Assembly: GCA_946548575.1 (NCBI GenBank)
Contig: CAMNPT010000004.1
Span: 1 to 55,636, forward strand
Direction of reading: 5' to 3'
Length of the DNA: 55,636 nt
DNA from: an uncultured Clostridium sp.
GTDB lineage: Bacteria; Bacillota; Clostridia; TANB77; CAG-508
The notes beneath the pieces were generated by a model, which searched no databases, was not told where the DNA came from, and was given only the letters and a program-made list of their open reading frames with translations. Positions 43,413 through 53,976 of the stretch are shown here, in pieces. Each line of letters opens with the position of its first letter. Within the stretch, counting starts at the first letter, position 1. The position numbers and the translations under genes were made by a program.

Positions 43413-45773
43413 TTACTTTAATTGTACTACTGTTACTCCCATTTCTCCTTCACCATAATTTCCTATTCTATAAGACTTAACATGCATATTTGTTTTTAAG
43501 AATGCTTGAATGCCTTCTCTTAATTTTCCTGTACCTTTACCATGTACAATTCTAATCTCTTTTAAATTTGCTAAAGTACAGTCATCTAAATATTTATCTA
43601 TTATAAATACCGCTTCATCAACATTCATCCCTATTACATTTATTTCAGTTTTAACATTTTTAGTTTTAGAAATTTTAGTATATCTTTGATTTAAATCTTT
43701 ATTATTTTTTTCTGACTTAGCCTTTTGTAAGTCATCTATTTTTAAATTCATTTTTAGTATTCCAATTTGAACTTGTACCTCATTGTCTTTAGATATATGT
43801 GATAATACTGTTCCATTTTTTCTTAAAGATTTCACAAAAACTTCTGTATTTGGTTTTATATCTTTAGGTTCTATTTTTTCTTGATTTTCATTATTTGCTA
43901 TTTTTAAAGAATCACTTAATACGGAGTTTTCTTTTATTTTTTTATTTAACTCATTTCTCAATTTATTTGCAATTTTCGTATTAGCATTTTCATCATTCAA
44001 TTTTTTTATTATTTCATTTGCTTCTTCTTTAGCATCTAATAAAATATTTCTAGCTTTTACTTTAGCATTATTAATTAATTCTTGTTCTTGTTTTTTCAAA
44101 TCTTCATTATCTCGTATTAAAGATTTCTCCAAACTTACTATATTTGCTAATTTTTTATTTATTTCTTCTTTTTCTTTTTCAATTTTTGATTTATTGATAT
44201 ATATATTTTTAAGTAATTCTTCTATATCTACATCATTTTTAGATATCTTATTTTTTGCATTTTCTATTATAATTTCTGGAATTCCTAAGTTTTTACTAAT
44301 TTCAAAAGCATTACTTTTCCCAGGTATTCCAATTAATAACTTATATGTAGGTTTTAATTCTTTTACATTAAATTCAACAGAAGCATTTTCATATTCCTTA
44401 TTTACAAGTGCATATTGTTTTAATTCCTGATAATGTGTAGTTGCAATTACTAAACTTCCATTTTTCTTAAAATAGTCTAAAATACTCATTGCCAAATTTG
44501 CACCTTCTATAGGATCTGTTCCTGATCCTAATTCATCAACTAAAACCAATGAATTTGATGTAGCTTTTTTTATAATTTCTGCTATGTTTACCATGTGTGA
44601 AGAAAATGTACTTAAAGAATCTGCTATACTTTGGTCATCACCTATATCTGCAAAAATATTATCAAAAACATATATCTCTGATTTTTCATCTGCTGGGATA
44701 TTTAACCCACAACAAGCCATTGTGCATAATAGTCCTACTGTTTTTAGACTTACTGTTTTCCCACCTGTATTTGGTCCTGTAATTAATAAAATTTTAAAAT
44801 CTTTTCCAAGCTTAATCGATATTGGAACAACTTTTTCTTTATCTATTAAAGGATGTCTTGCATTTATTAAATTAATTTGTTTTTCATCACTAATTATAGG
44901 TGTAATACCTTTTATATCTTTTGAATACATTGCTTTTGCAAATATAAAGTCTAGTCTTCCTATTATTTTTAAATCATTTTTTATATTGTCAATATATGGT
45001 GTAAATAACTCAGTTAAATTTCTTAAAATCTTTTCAATTTCATATTCTTCATTAGCCTTTAATTTGCTTAGTTCATTGTTCATTTCAAAAACTGAAATAG
45101 GTTCTATAAATACAGTTGAGCCACCATTTGAAATATCATGTATAAACCCTTTTACTTCTCCTCTATACTCTTCTTTAATAGGAATTACAAATCTATCATT
45201 TCTAATAGTTATAATATTTTCTTGTATATATTTAGAATATCTTGAAGAATGAATCATATTATTTAAACTATTTCTAATATCTTGTTCTAACTTTCTTTGT
45301 CTTTTTCTGATTGAATTCAATTCACTTGAAGCTCTATCATCTATCGTATTTTCATCTATTATACATTTTGAAACTTTTTGTATAATATCATTATTTGTAT
45401 ATAAATTTTCAAATAAATTTTTTAAAATTTCATATTGATTTTTGTCTAAAAAATCTTTATCAAAATATTCTTTTAATTCTTTTGCTTGTATAAAAACTTT
45501 ATTTAAAGTTAGTAAAGATTTTGCTGAAAGTGAAGAATTTACTTCTAAAATTTTTAGTTCATCTTCCATATTGTCAGTTTCATAAAAACCTGGTGTTCCA
45601 TTTCTATAAACCAAATTAACCGCTTCTTCTGTTTCTTTTAACAATTTTTTTACTTCTTTTTTATCATTTTTTGGCATTAAAGTACAGGCTATGTTTTTTC
45701 CAACATAAGTTGAAACATAGCCTTCTAATATTTTTAATATTTGATTAAATTCTAATTTTTCTAAATTATACAT
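43413..45773 (-). CDS. mutS2: MutS2 (Smr-domain MutS-family ATPase)
   Basis: A ~786-residue protein of the MutS2 family, linked to ribosome-collision rescue and suppression of recombination. The core lever/clamp covers about residues 1-310. The ATPase has Walker A LLITGPNTGGKTVSLKTVG, LVLVDELGSGTDPIEGA as Walker B and VIATTHYQELK. A long coiled coil follows (about 510-650), then the C-terminal Smr nuclease domain (INVIGMNVDEAV; IRIVHGKGTGKLREGI). ATG 45773 fits the family start; TTG 45782 is an alternative. Both overlap the end of the S4 gene. Confidence 0.95.
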   Translation of the reverse strand: MYNLEKLEFNQILKILEGYVSTYVGKNIACTLMPKNDKKEVKKLLKETEEAVNLVYRNGTPGFYETDNMEDELKILEVNSSLSAKSLLTLNKVFIQAKELKEYFDKDFLDKNQYEILKNLFENLYTNNDIIQKVSKCIIDENTIDDRASSELNSIRKRQRKLEQDIRNSLNNMIHSSRYSKYIQENIITIRNDRFVIPIKEEYRGEVKGFIHDISNGGSTVFIEPISVFEMNNELSKLKANEEYEIEKILRNLTELFTPYIDNIKNDLKIIGRLDFIFAKAMYSKDIKGITPIISDEKQINLINARHPLIDKEKVVPISIKLGKDFKILLITGPNTGGKTVSLKTVGLLCTMACCGLNIPADEKSEIYVFDNIFADIGDDQSIADSLSTFSSHMVNIAEIIKKATSNSLVLVDELGSGTDPIEGANLAMSILDYFKKNGSLVIATTHYQELKQYALVNKEYENASVEFNVKELKPTYKLLIGIPGKSNAFEISKNLGIPEIIIENAKNKISKNDVDIEELLKNIYINKSKIEKEKEEINKKLANIVSLEKSLIRDNEDLKKQEQELINNAKVKARNILLDAKEEANEIIKKLNDENANTKIANKLRNELNKKIKENSVLSDSLKIANNENQEKIEPKDIKPNTEVFVKSLRKNGTVLSHISKDNEVQVQIGILKMNLKIDDLQKAKSEKNNKDLNQRYTKISKTKNVKTEINVIGMNVDEAVFIIDKYLDDCTLANLKEIRIVHGKGTGKLREGIQAFLKTNMHVKSYRIGNYGEGEMGVTVVQLK

Positions 45774-46557
45774 ATTTTTCAATTAAAATAACCTGCCTTC
45801 CACTTCTTGTATTTCCTGTAAATTCTTTTATAATAAATCTTCCTTTTCCACGAATAGTAATAATATCTTTCAATTTTATTTGTTTTGAAGGCTTTGTTTC
45901 ATTTTGACCATTCACAAAAACTCTTTCTTGGTTAATTATTTGAACAGCCTTACTTCTTGATGTTCTAGCTAAATCTGATACAATATTATCAAGCCTTAAA
46001 GATGGAACGATAATTGAAATTTCCTCTATTTTTATTTCCTTTTTTCTTAAGTTTGATAATTCTTCAATTGATATTTTTGTATTTTCAAATCTAGTAAGAG
46101 ATGGTAATTCTTTTTTTAAAATTTCTGCAAAATCATTAACAACCAATATATCTGCACCATCATCAAATACCAAAATATCTCCAACTTTTTCACGGTTTAA
46201 ACTTAACTTTACAATACCTCCCAGATAATTTCTATGAGAATATTTTCCATAATCATCTTCTGACAATTCTATTCTTATAACTTTTAACATTTTTCCATAA
46301 TTTTTTTCAATCATCTTTTCATCATATTTATCTGGAAAAATAATAAGAATTTTTCTTTCTGCATCACTATATCCACCATATAATATATAGTTTTTAAACT
46401 TTATCTTTCTTAAAAAATTTTCTACTAAGGAGATTTGATACATGTCTAAAAAATCAGTACATTCTAGTGTTTCTCTTGTTTTAGAAAATTCTATTTTATC
46501 TAAAACTTGAGATAAACACATTTTGTCTTCTCTTCTTTTATAATCTGTTAAATCCAT
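45766..46557 (-). CDS. YlmH-like S4-domain RNA-binding protein
   Basis: A 263-residue protein. The N-terminal half resembles YlmH (FLRKIKFKNYILYGGYSDAE, then FPDKYDE). The C-terminal S4 RNA-binding domain is at about 185-245 (LRLDNIVSDLARTSRSKAVQ, FVNGQNETKPSKQIKLKD, IITIRGKGRF). YlmH relatives rescue stalled large ribosomal subunits and are often near division genes. The start overlaps the 3' end of dxs by 20 bases, with GGAGG inside dxs. The end overlaps mutS2, so the three genes are tightly coupled. Confidence 0.85.
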   Translation of the reverse strand: MDLTDYKRREDKMCLSQVLDKIEFSKTRETLECTDFLDMYQISLVENFLRKIKFKNYILYGGYSDAERKILIIFPDKYDEKMIEKNYGKMLKVIRIELSEDDYGKYSHRNYLGGIVKLSLNREKVGDILVFDDGADILVVNDFAEILKKELPSLTRFENTKISIEELSNLRKKEIKIEEISIIVPSLRLDNIVSDLARTSRSKAVQIINQERVFVNGQNETKPSKQIKLKDIITIRGKGRFIIKEFTGNTRSGRQVILIEKYV

Positions 46558-48368
46558 AGATTTCCTCCAATTCTTCTACTCCACCATGTTTAATAAATTC
46601 ATCTGGATAAGCATAAGTTTTAATTTTAACATCTTTAATTTCATTATCTATTATTAGTTCTTTTACTGCTGTTGCTAAACCATTTATTATTGTTCCATCT
46701 TCTATTGTTATAACATTTTTTGTTTTTTCTATTGATTTTTTTATAGTTTCTTTATCTAAAGGTTTTAGAAATCTAGCATTGATAATTTCCACAGTTTTAT
46801 TTTCATCTTTTTCTTCTAATCTTTCTGCCATTTTTTTAGCTTTTGCTACCATTTTTCCTATTGCTATAATAGTAATATCTTCTCCATTTTTTATTATTTC
46901 TGCTTTTCCCATTTCTATTTTTTCATGTTTTTCAAATTTTTCTTTTGATTCTCCACCTCTAGGATATCTAATTACTACTGGCTTTTTTTGTTCTATTGCA
47001 TATTCTAACATATCTTCAAATTCTTTAAAATCTTTTGGTGCCATTATTGTTAAATTTGGTACTAATCTAAAAAAAGCCATATCTAATGTTCCTTGGTGAG
47101 TTTCTCCGATCTTGTCCAACTATACCTGCTCTATCGACACACATAATAACTGGTAACTTTTGTATTGCAATATCATGTATTACCTGATCATAAGCTCTTT
47201 GATAAAATGATGAATATAGCGGTACTACTGGTATTATTCCTTCTTTTGCCATTCCAGCAGCTAAACATATTGCATGCTGCTCAGCAATTCCTACATCAAA
47301 GAATCTATCTGGGAATTTTTGACTAAATTCTTTTAATCCTGTACCATCTCTCATAGCAGCCGTTATTGCAACAATGTTATTATTCTTGTTTGCCATTTCT
47401 ATTAGTTTATCACCAAACACCTTAGAGTAATCTTTATCCTTTTGTTTTGTTGGTTTTCCTGTTTCTATGTCAAATGGTCCAGTTCCATGAAATTTGTCTG
47501 GGTTTTCTTCTGCAATTTTATATCCTTTACCTTTTTTTGTTAGAACATGAAGTAAAACAGGTCCATCCAATTGTTTTGTTATTTTTAACATTCTTTCTAA
47601 TTCTTCAATATTATGTCCATCAACAGGTCCCAAATATCTAAAACCAATATCTTCGAAATACATCTTTGGGATAATTAATTGCTTTATACTTCTTTTTAAT
47701 CTTTGTACAATTTTTACAAATGGCTTTCCTATTACAGGAATTTTACTTATGATTTTTTTCCCTGAAATATTTGACTTTGTATATCCTCTTTTTGTTCTTA
47801 GCTTACTTAATAGCATATTAATTCCACCAATATTTTTAGATATACTCATTTCATTATCATTTAATATTACTGTTAATCTAGCTTTACTACATCCTGCATC
47901 ATTTAAAGCTTCCAAAGCCATTCCACCTGTTAAGGCTCCATCACCTATTACAGCGATTACATTATTATCTTCACCTTTTATATCTCGTGCTCTTGCCATT
48001 CCAAGTGCTGCAGAGATTGATGTGCTACTATGACCTGTATTAAAACAATCTGTTTCAGATTCATTTGTTTTTGGAAAACCAGCGAGTCCATCCAATTTCC
48101 TAATAGTTTTTAATTTATCTTTTCTTCCTGTTAAAATTTTATGAACATAAGACTGATGTCCAACATCCCAAACTATTTTATCTTTTGGCAAATCAAAAAC
48201 CGTATGTAGAGCAATAGTTAGCTCTACAATACCTAAATTTGAAGCTAAATGTCCTCCATTTTTTGAAACCACATCTAGTATATAATTTCTAATTTCATTT
48301 GCTAATTCTTTTTGTTCTATTATATTTAACTTTTTTATATCACCATTTTTTTCAATTTTTTCTAACAT
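46538..48368 (-). CDS. dxs: 1-deoxy-D-xylulose-5-phosphate synthase, apparent frameshift
   Basis: DXS makes DXP from pyruvate and GAP with thiamine diphosphate, the entry to MEP isoprenoid synthesis. The first frame has GGHLASNLGIVELTIALH, DVGHQSYVHKILTGR, GDGALTGGMALEALN and GLKEFSQKFPDRFFDVGIAE, up to VDRAGIVGQD. Then one extra C at 47108 (GAT-C-GGAGAA) shifts it. The second frame continues GETHQGTLDMAF to EEIYGFNRL. Without that base the protein is normal length (~609 aa). Likely a sequence error in an essential gene. The ATG at 48368 follows AAAGGTGAT. Confidence 0.9.
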
Positions 48369-48388
48369 AATTATCACCTTTTTGCTTT

Positions 48389-50386
48389 TTATGAATCAAT
48401 TTGAACCTGTCCCAAAACTGACATTTTGCAAATTAAATCTACAGATTTTTCTATTCCTAATGAATCTGAATTTATACATATATCATAATTTGATGCTTTT
48501 TCCCATTCCTCTCCAGTATAGTATTTGTAGTGATTTGCTCTTTGTTTATTTATTTTCTTAATTTCTTTTTCTGCATCTTGTTCTTTTGTATTATAATATT
48601 TGGTTACTCTTTTTATTTTATCCTTCATACTACTTGATATAAATACATTCAATACATTTTTTTGGTCCTTTAATACATAATTAGCACATCTACCTATTAT
48701 TACACAAGGTTCTTTATTTGATAATTCTTTTATTAAATTAGCTTCTTCAACATATAATTCATCTTGATTACTAAGAGTTCCTGTTTGTCCATTATTTCCC
48801 AAGTCTATGTCATTTCTTTTTTGTTCAATTTTCTTTATATATTCTATTGATAATCCAGTTTTTTCTGATATCATTTCTGATATTTCTTTATCATATAATT
48901 TTATTCCAAGTTTTTCAGCTACTAATCTTCCTATATATCTTCCACCAGATCCATATTCTCTTGATATTGTAATTACAACAGGTATTTTTTCTTCATTATG
49001 TTCTTCTGTCATTTCGTCTAATTCTTCCATTGGTGTTATTTTATTATTTAAATTTTTAACTTCAATTATGATTAATGTTCCTGCAAGTAAAATTGCTATA
49101 CTATCTGCAACTGGTGCTGAATATAGTAATCCATCTATACCAAATACATTTCCTAAGATAATCATCGCAGGTATCAATAATAATAATTGTCTTGATAATG
49201 ATATAATTGCACTTTTTGTACTTTTACCAATTGATTGAAAAAATATTCCTGCTGGGAATTGTATTCCATAAGTAAATGCTAGTAATAAATATCTTCTAAA
49301 TGCCATACAAGCAAATTCTGTATATAGTTCATCACCTTTACCAAATACCTCAATTAGTTTATCTGGTATTGTTTGGAATAATGTAAATGCAAATACTGAT
49401 ATTATTGTACTTATTCCTAATACATATATTAATGTTTTCTTTACTCTATCATATTTTTCAGCACCATAATTGTAACCAAGTATTGGTTGTGCTCCAACTG
49501 CTATTCCTATTATTATACTTGTTAATATATTACTTATTTTCATTACAATACCAAGTACTGTTAAAGGTATATCTGCTCCAAATTTTGATGCAGCACCACA
49601 TTTATTTAACATATTGTTTTCACATGCAATTACTGCTACAATACTTATCTGTGTTATAAAACTACTAACTCCAAGTGCTAATAATTTTCTTATTATTGTT
49701 CCGTCTGGTTTAAATGATTCTTTTTCTAATTTTATAGTTTTGAATTTTCTAATATATGCAATATTTAAAACTGCTGTTAATAATTGACTTCCAATTGTTG
49801 CAATCGCTGCACCCTTTACTCCCATGTGTAATATAAATATAAAAATTGGGTCTAAAATAGTATTTACAACTGCACCAAGAATCATAGTTGTCATAGAATA
49901 CCTTGGTTTTCCATCTGCCCTTATTAATGAATTAAGAACTGAACCAATTGTCATAAAAGGAAATCCAAAAGAAATAATATATCCATATTCTAATGCATAT
50001 GGTCTAATACTATCTGTACAGCCAAGTAATGTAATTAATTGTGGTAAAAAAATTATACAAATTGCAGAAATTAAGATAGAAATAAATATTGAAATAATAA
50101 TACCATTACCTACACCTTTACTTGCTATTTTTTCTTTTTTCTCACCTAATTTCAAACTTAAATATGCTGAAGTACCATCACCTACCATTGCAGTAAATGC
50201 AAATGCCAATACAGATAATGGGAATATAATATTTGTAGCACCATTACCTAAATAACCAACGCCTTGACCAACAAATATTTGATCAACAATATTATAAAGT
50301 GCATTTACAACCATTGATATAATACATGGTATTGAAAATTTTCTAATTAATTTACCTATTTTCTCAGTTCCTAAAATATTTTCCAT
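48389..50386 (-). CDS. MATE-family efflux transporter fused to a cytidylate kinase-like domain
   Basis: A 665-residue fusion. Residues 1 to about 450 are a 12-helix MATE transporter (IPCIISMVVNALYNIVDQIF, AFTAMVGDGTSAYLSLKLG, GVSSFITQISIVAVIACENN), a Na+ or H+ driven exporter of drugs or metabolites. After an acidic linker (MTEEHNEEKIPV), residues about 470-655 form a cytidylate-kinase-like P-loop domain: VITISREYGSGGRYIGRLVA, KLYDKEISEMISEKTGLS, PCVIIGRCANYVL and INKQRANHYKYYTGEEW. The frame is continuous, with no internal start site evident. The purpose of the kinase domain is unknown. Confidence 0.87.
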   Translation of the reverse strand: MENILGTEKIGKLIRKFSIPCIISMVVNALYNIVDQIFVGQGVGYLGNGATNIIFPLSVLAFAFTAMVGDGTSAYLSLKLGEKKEKIASKGVGNGIIISIFISILISAICIIFLPQLITLLGCTDSIRPYALEYGYIISFGFPFMTIGSVLNSLIRADGKPRYSMTTMILGAVVNTILDPIFIFILHMGVKGAAIATIGSQLLTAVLNIAYIRKFKTIKLEKESFKPDGTIIRKLLALGVSSFITQISIVAVIACENNMLNKCGAASKFGADIPLTVLGIVMKISNILTSIIIGIAVGAQPILGYNYGAEKYDRVKKTLIYVLGISTIISVFAFTLFQTIPDKLIEVFGKGDELYTEFACMAFRRYLLLAFTYGIQFPAGIFFQSIGKSTKSAIISLSRQLLLLIPAMIILGNVFGIDGLLYSAPVADSIAILLAGTLIIIEVKNLNNKITPMEELDEMTEEHNEEKIPVVITISREYGSGGRYIGRLVAEKLGIKLYDKEISEMISEKTGLSIEYIKKIEQKRNDIDLGNNGQTGTLSNQDELYVEEANLIKELSNKEPCVIIGRCANYVLKDQKNVLNVFISSSMKDKIKRVTKYYNTKEQDAEKEIKKINKQRANHYKYYTGEEWEKASNYDICINSDSLGIEKSVDLICKMSVLGQVQIDS

Positions 50387-50435
50387 TTTTCTCTTTCCTC
50401 CTTGTACTTTTTAGAACATATCTCTAATTTATGCC

Positions 50436-50475
50436 TAAAAAAAGCAACTATATGATTATACCATATAATTGCTTA
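50436..50475 (-). terminator. terminator of the ctsR-clpC operon
   Basis: On the minus strand AGCAATTATATG pairs with CATATAGTTGCT, followed by TTTTTTT. It lies between the clpC stop and the MATE-kinase start. Confidence 0.75.
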
Positions 50476-50490
50476 AAATGTAAATCTTTT

Positions 50491-52938
50491 TTATAAAATT
50501 ACGACTTTATTTTCTCTTACACCAATTTTTGCTTTTTTATTTTTAGTTATTTCACCATCTAAAATAGCTTCTGCAAGTTTATCTTCTAAAACACTTTGTA
50601 TTGTTCTTCTTAGTGGCCTTGCTCCAAAATTTTTGTCTATTCCTTTACTTGCTATTAATTCTTTTACTTCTGAATCTAATTCTATTTTTATTTTTTGATT
50701 TTCTAACCTTTTAGTTACTTCTTTTAGCATAATATCTATTATTTCGTTTACTTCCGTATCTGTTAATTTATGAAATACTATTATTTCATCAATACGGTTT
50801 ATAAATTCTGGTCTAAGTTCTTTTTTTAGTTCTTCCATAACTTCTTTTTTAGTTTCTTCATATTCTTTTTTTATGTCTTCCTTTTCATTTGTTGCACCTA
50901 CAAATCCAAGTTTTTTCTTGTCAGTTATTAATCTTGCACCAATATTAGATGTCATTATAATTACAGTATTTTTAAAGTTTACTGTCCTTCCCTGACTGTC
51001 TGTTAATCTTCCATCTTCTAGTATTTGAAGTAACATATTCATAACATCTGGATGTGCCTTTTCTATTTCATCAAATAATATTACTGAATATGGTTTTCTT
51101 CTAATTTTTTCTGTTAATTGTCCTCCTTCATCAAATCCAACATATCCTGGAGGTGAACCTATTAATTTTGATACAGAGTGTGGTTCCATATATTCTGACA
51201 TATCTACTCTAATCATTGAATTTTCATCTCCAAATAAGCATTCTGCTAATGCCTTTGATAATTCTGTTTTTCCTACTCCTGTTGGTCCTAAAAATAGGAA
51301 TGATCCTATTGGCCTTTTTGGGTCTTTTAGTCCAACTCTTCCTCTTCTTATTGCTTTTGCGACTGCTTCTACTGCTTCATTTTGTCCTATAACCCTTTCA
51401 TGTAAATTTTTCTCAAGATTTTTTAGTTTTACATTTTCATTCTCTGTTATTTTTTTAACTGGAATTCCTGTCCAATTTGCTATTACTTCAGCAATATTTT
51501 CTTCTGTTATATTTGCAACTTCTTTGTTATTTTTGTTCTTCCACTTTTTCATTTCATTATCATATTTTTCTTTTAACTGTTTTTGTTTATCTCTAAGAGT
51601 TGCTGCCTTTTCAAATTTTTGAATTCTTACTGCTTCTTCCTTATTTTTAGATACCTCTTCAATTTCTTCCTCTAATTTCTTTAATACATCTGGTTCTGTA
51701 TAAGATTTAAGTTTTGCTCTTGATGCTGCTTCATCGATTAAATCTATTGCTTTATCTGGTAAATATCTATCATTTATATACCTTGTAGACATTTTAACAG
51801 CAGCATCTATTGCTTCATCTGTAATCTTCACACCATGATGAGCCTCATATTTGTCTCTTATTCCTTGCAAAATCTTGATAGTATCTTTTTCGCTTGGTTC
51901 ATTTACAATTACTGGGCTAAACCTTCTCTCTAATGCCGCATCTTTTTCAATATATTTTCTATATTCATTTAAAGTTGTAGCTCCAATTAGTTGAATTTCT
52001 CCCCTTGCTAAAAGCGGTTTTAAAATATTTGCTGCATCAATTGCTCCTTCTGCTGCTCCTGCGCCAACAATTGTATGGATTTCGTCTATAAATAAAATAA
52101 TATCTCCAGCTTTTTTCACTTCATCTAAGGCTTTTTTTATTCTTTCCTCAAAATCTCCTCTATATTTACTACCTGCAACCATGCTAGAAATATCCATAGT
52201 TACAACTCTTTTATCTTTTAATATTTCTGGTACATCTCCTGAAACAATTTTCTGTGCCAACCCCTCAACTGCTGCAGTTTTACCAACACCTGGTTCTCCA
52301 ATTAAACAAGGATTATTTTTTGTTCTCCTTGATAAAATTTGAATAACTCTATCAATTTCTTCTTTTCTTCCTACAATTGGGTCTAACTTGCCATCCTCAG
52401 CTTTTTTTGTTAAGTCTTGTCCAAATTGATTTAAAGTAGGTGTTAAATTAAAACTTCCTCTTTTTCTATTACCTTTAGAAGATTTATCATCACCTGAGAA
52501 ATCCTCTCCTTCATTTATAACTTTAACAATTTCGTTATACATTTTTGGAATATTTATATCAAGTTCAAGCATAATTCTAGTAGCAATACTATCAGCTTCT
52601 CTTAAAATTCCAATTAATAGATGCTCTGTTCCTATATAATTATAACCTAATTTTCTAGCCTCAACAAATGCATTTTCAATAACTCTTTTACTTCTTGGTG
52701 TAAAGCCTAGTGTACCTTCTAATGTTTCTTCTTGACCCACTAATTCTATAATTTTGTCAATTATAATATCTGATGTTATTGATTGATTTTCTAAAACCTT
52801 AGCAGCAACTCCACTTCCTTCTTTAACTAAACCATATAAAATATGCTCTGTTCCAATATAATTATGTCCAAGTTCAATTGCTGCCTCATTTGCAAGTTCA
52901 ATAGCTTTTTTAGCTCTATTTGTAAATTTATAAATCAT
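50491..52938 (-). CDS. clpC: ClpC AAA+ unfoldase
   Basis: An 815-residue Hsp100 unfoldase that feeds ClpP and handles McsB-marked (phosphoarginine) proteins. Two Clp-N repeats (1-145, NEAAIELGHNYIGTEHILYG) are followed by AAA1 with GEPGVGKTAAVEG. The UVR-containing middle domain (about 415-450, AVRIQKFEKAATLRDKQKQ) distinguishes ClpC. AAA2 has FLGPTGVGKTELSKAL, and a D2-small domain ends the protein. Last gene of the operon. Confidence 0.97.
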   Translation of the reverse strand: MIYKFTNRAKKAIELANEAAIELGHNYIGTEHILYGLVKEGSGVAAKVLENQSITSDIIIDKIIELVGQEETLEGTLGFTPRSKRVIENAFVEARKLGYNYIGTEHLLIGILREADSIATRIMLELDINIPKMYNEIVKVINEGEDFSGDDKSSKGNRKRGSFNLTPTLNQFGQDLTKKAEDGKLDPIVGRKEEIDRVIQILSRRTKNNPCLIGEPGVGKTAAVEGLAQKIVSGDVPEILKDKRVVTMDISSMVAGSKYRGDFEERIKKALDEVKKAGDIILFIDEIHTIVGAGAAEGAIDAANILKPLLARGEIQLIGATTLNEYRKYIEKDAALERRFSPVIVNEPSEKDTIKILQGIRDKYEAHHGVKITDEAIDAAVKMSTRYINDRYLPDKAIDLIDEAASRAKLKSYTEPDVLKKLEEEIEEVSKNKEEAVRIQKFEKAATLRDKQKQLKEKYDNEMKKWKNKNNKEVANITEENIAEVIANWTGIPVKKITENENVKLKNLEKNLHERVIGQNEAVEAVAKAIRRGRVGLKDPKRPIGSFLFLGPTGVGKTELSKALAECLFGDENSMIRVDMSEYMEPHSVSKLIGSPPGYVGFDEGGQLTEKIRRKPYSVILFDEIEKAHPDVMNMLLQILEDGRLTDSQGRTVNFKNTVIIMTSNIGARLITDKKKLGFVGATNEKEDIKKEYEETKKEVMEELKKELRPEFINRIDEIIVFHKLTDTEVNEIIDIMLKEVTKRLENQKIKIELDSEVKELIASKGIDKNFGARPLRRTIQSVLEDKLAEAILDGEITKNKKAKIGVRENKVVIL

Positions 52939-52952
52939 TTTATCGACCTCCT

Positions 52953-53975
52953 TTATTTTTCTATGATCTTATGAATTGCTTCTACTCTTTTTATATCTTG
53001 TTCTATAGCATCACATTGAATTCCTAAGTATTTTTGTAAATTTGCAGGTTTTGTATACAAACACAATTCCTTTACCTTTTTATCTGTTAGTTCATCTATA
53101 ATTCCTAAATCTACTCCTAATTTTATATTAGATAAAAGTTCTTTACATTCTTCATAACTTATTTTTCTAGCATTTGTTAATAACCCATAACTTCTGTATA
53201 TTAAATCCTCTATTTCTAATGGATTTTTTGTTAATAATTTTCTTGCTTGTCTTTCTTGTTCTATTATCTGTTTTATTATTACTTGTAAATTTTTTATTAT
53301 TTCTTTTTCTGTAATTCCAAGTGTTTGTTTATTTGATATTTGATATATATCTCCTTGTTTAGATACATTTTCTCCGTAATTTCCTCTTATGTTCATTCCA
53401 AATTCATCTACAGCTTCTAGTATTTTTCTAATATTTTGTGTCTTTGATAATGCTGGTAAATGTAGCATCACAGATGCTTTTAATCCTGTTCCTACATCAT
53501 TTAAAGTACTTGTTAGGTATCCATATTTTTTGTTTACAGCATATCCTAAAATATCTCCTATTTTTTCATCTACTTCTATAGCTAAATTTAATGTATTTTC
53601 AAAATCCATTTCTGAGCTAAATACTTGCAAACATAAATGTTCTTTTCCACCTATCATTATACATATATTTTCTTCATCATTAATTAATATACTCCCTGTT
53701 TTAGCTCTTTTTGAAACAAACTCTGGACTTATTAAATTTTTTTCTACTAAGCTCATTTTTGTTATATCATCCATATCTGCTAATTTTAAAAATTTTAATC
53801 CATAACCTATTTGATATAAATTATCCTTTATCTTATTTTCTAATTTTTCTATTTCTTCTTTTTTTACTAAATTAAATTTAAATTCACTTAAATTTCTTAA
53901 AAATCTAATTCTCAAACTTTTTACAACATCTTGGTTATTTCCACCTTCTAAATACCAATTCACTATATTCACCAC
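52953..53975 (-). CDS. mcsB: protein arginine kinase McsB
   Basis: A 340-residue guanidino-kinase-like enzyme that phosphorylates arginines on CtsR and damaged proteins. Phosphagen-kinase features are visible: VKSLRIRFLRNLSEFKF near the N-terminus, NDEENICIMIGGKEHLCLQV, YAVNKKYGYLTSTLNDVGTG, LKASVMLHLPAL and RGNYGENVS. Length is normal. It starts directly after mcsA and precedes clpC by 15 bases. Confidence 0.95.
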   Translation of the reverse strand: MVNIVNWYLEGGNNQDVVKSLRIRFLRNLSEFKFNLVKKEEIEKLENKIKDNLYQIGYGLKFLKLADMDDITKMSLVEKNLISPEFVSKRAKTGSILINDEENICIMIGGKEHLCLQVFSSEMDFENTLNLAIEVDEKIGDILGYAVNKKYGYLTSTLNDVGTGLKASVMLHLPALSKTQNIRKILEAVDEFGMNIRGNYGENVSKQGDIYQISNKQTLGITEKEIIKNLQVIIKQIIEQERQARKLLTKNPLEIEDLIYRSYGLLTNARKISYEECKELLSNIKLGVDLGIIDELTDKKVKELCLYTKPANLQKYLGIQCDAIEQDIKRVEAIHKIIEK

Positions 53976-53976
53976 C

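Noticed and set aside
46538..47119. Separate transketolase C-terminal gene
   Set aside because: It joins the preceding DXS frame perfectly after removing one base, so it is the second half of dxs.
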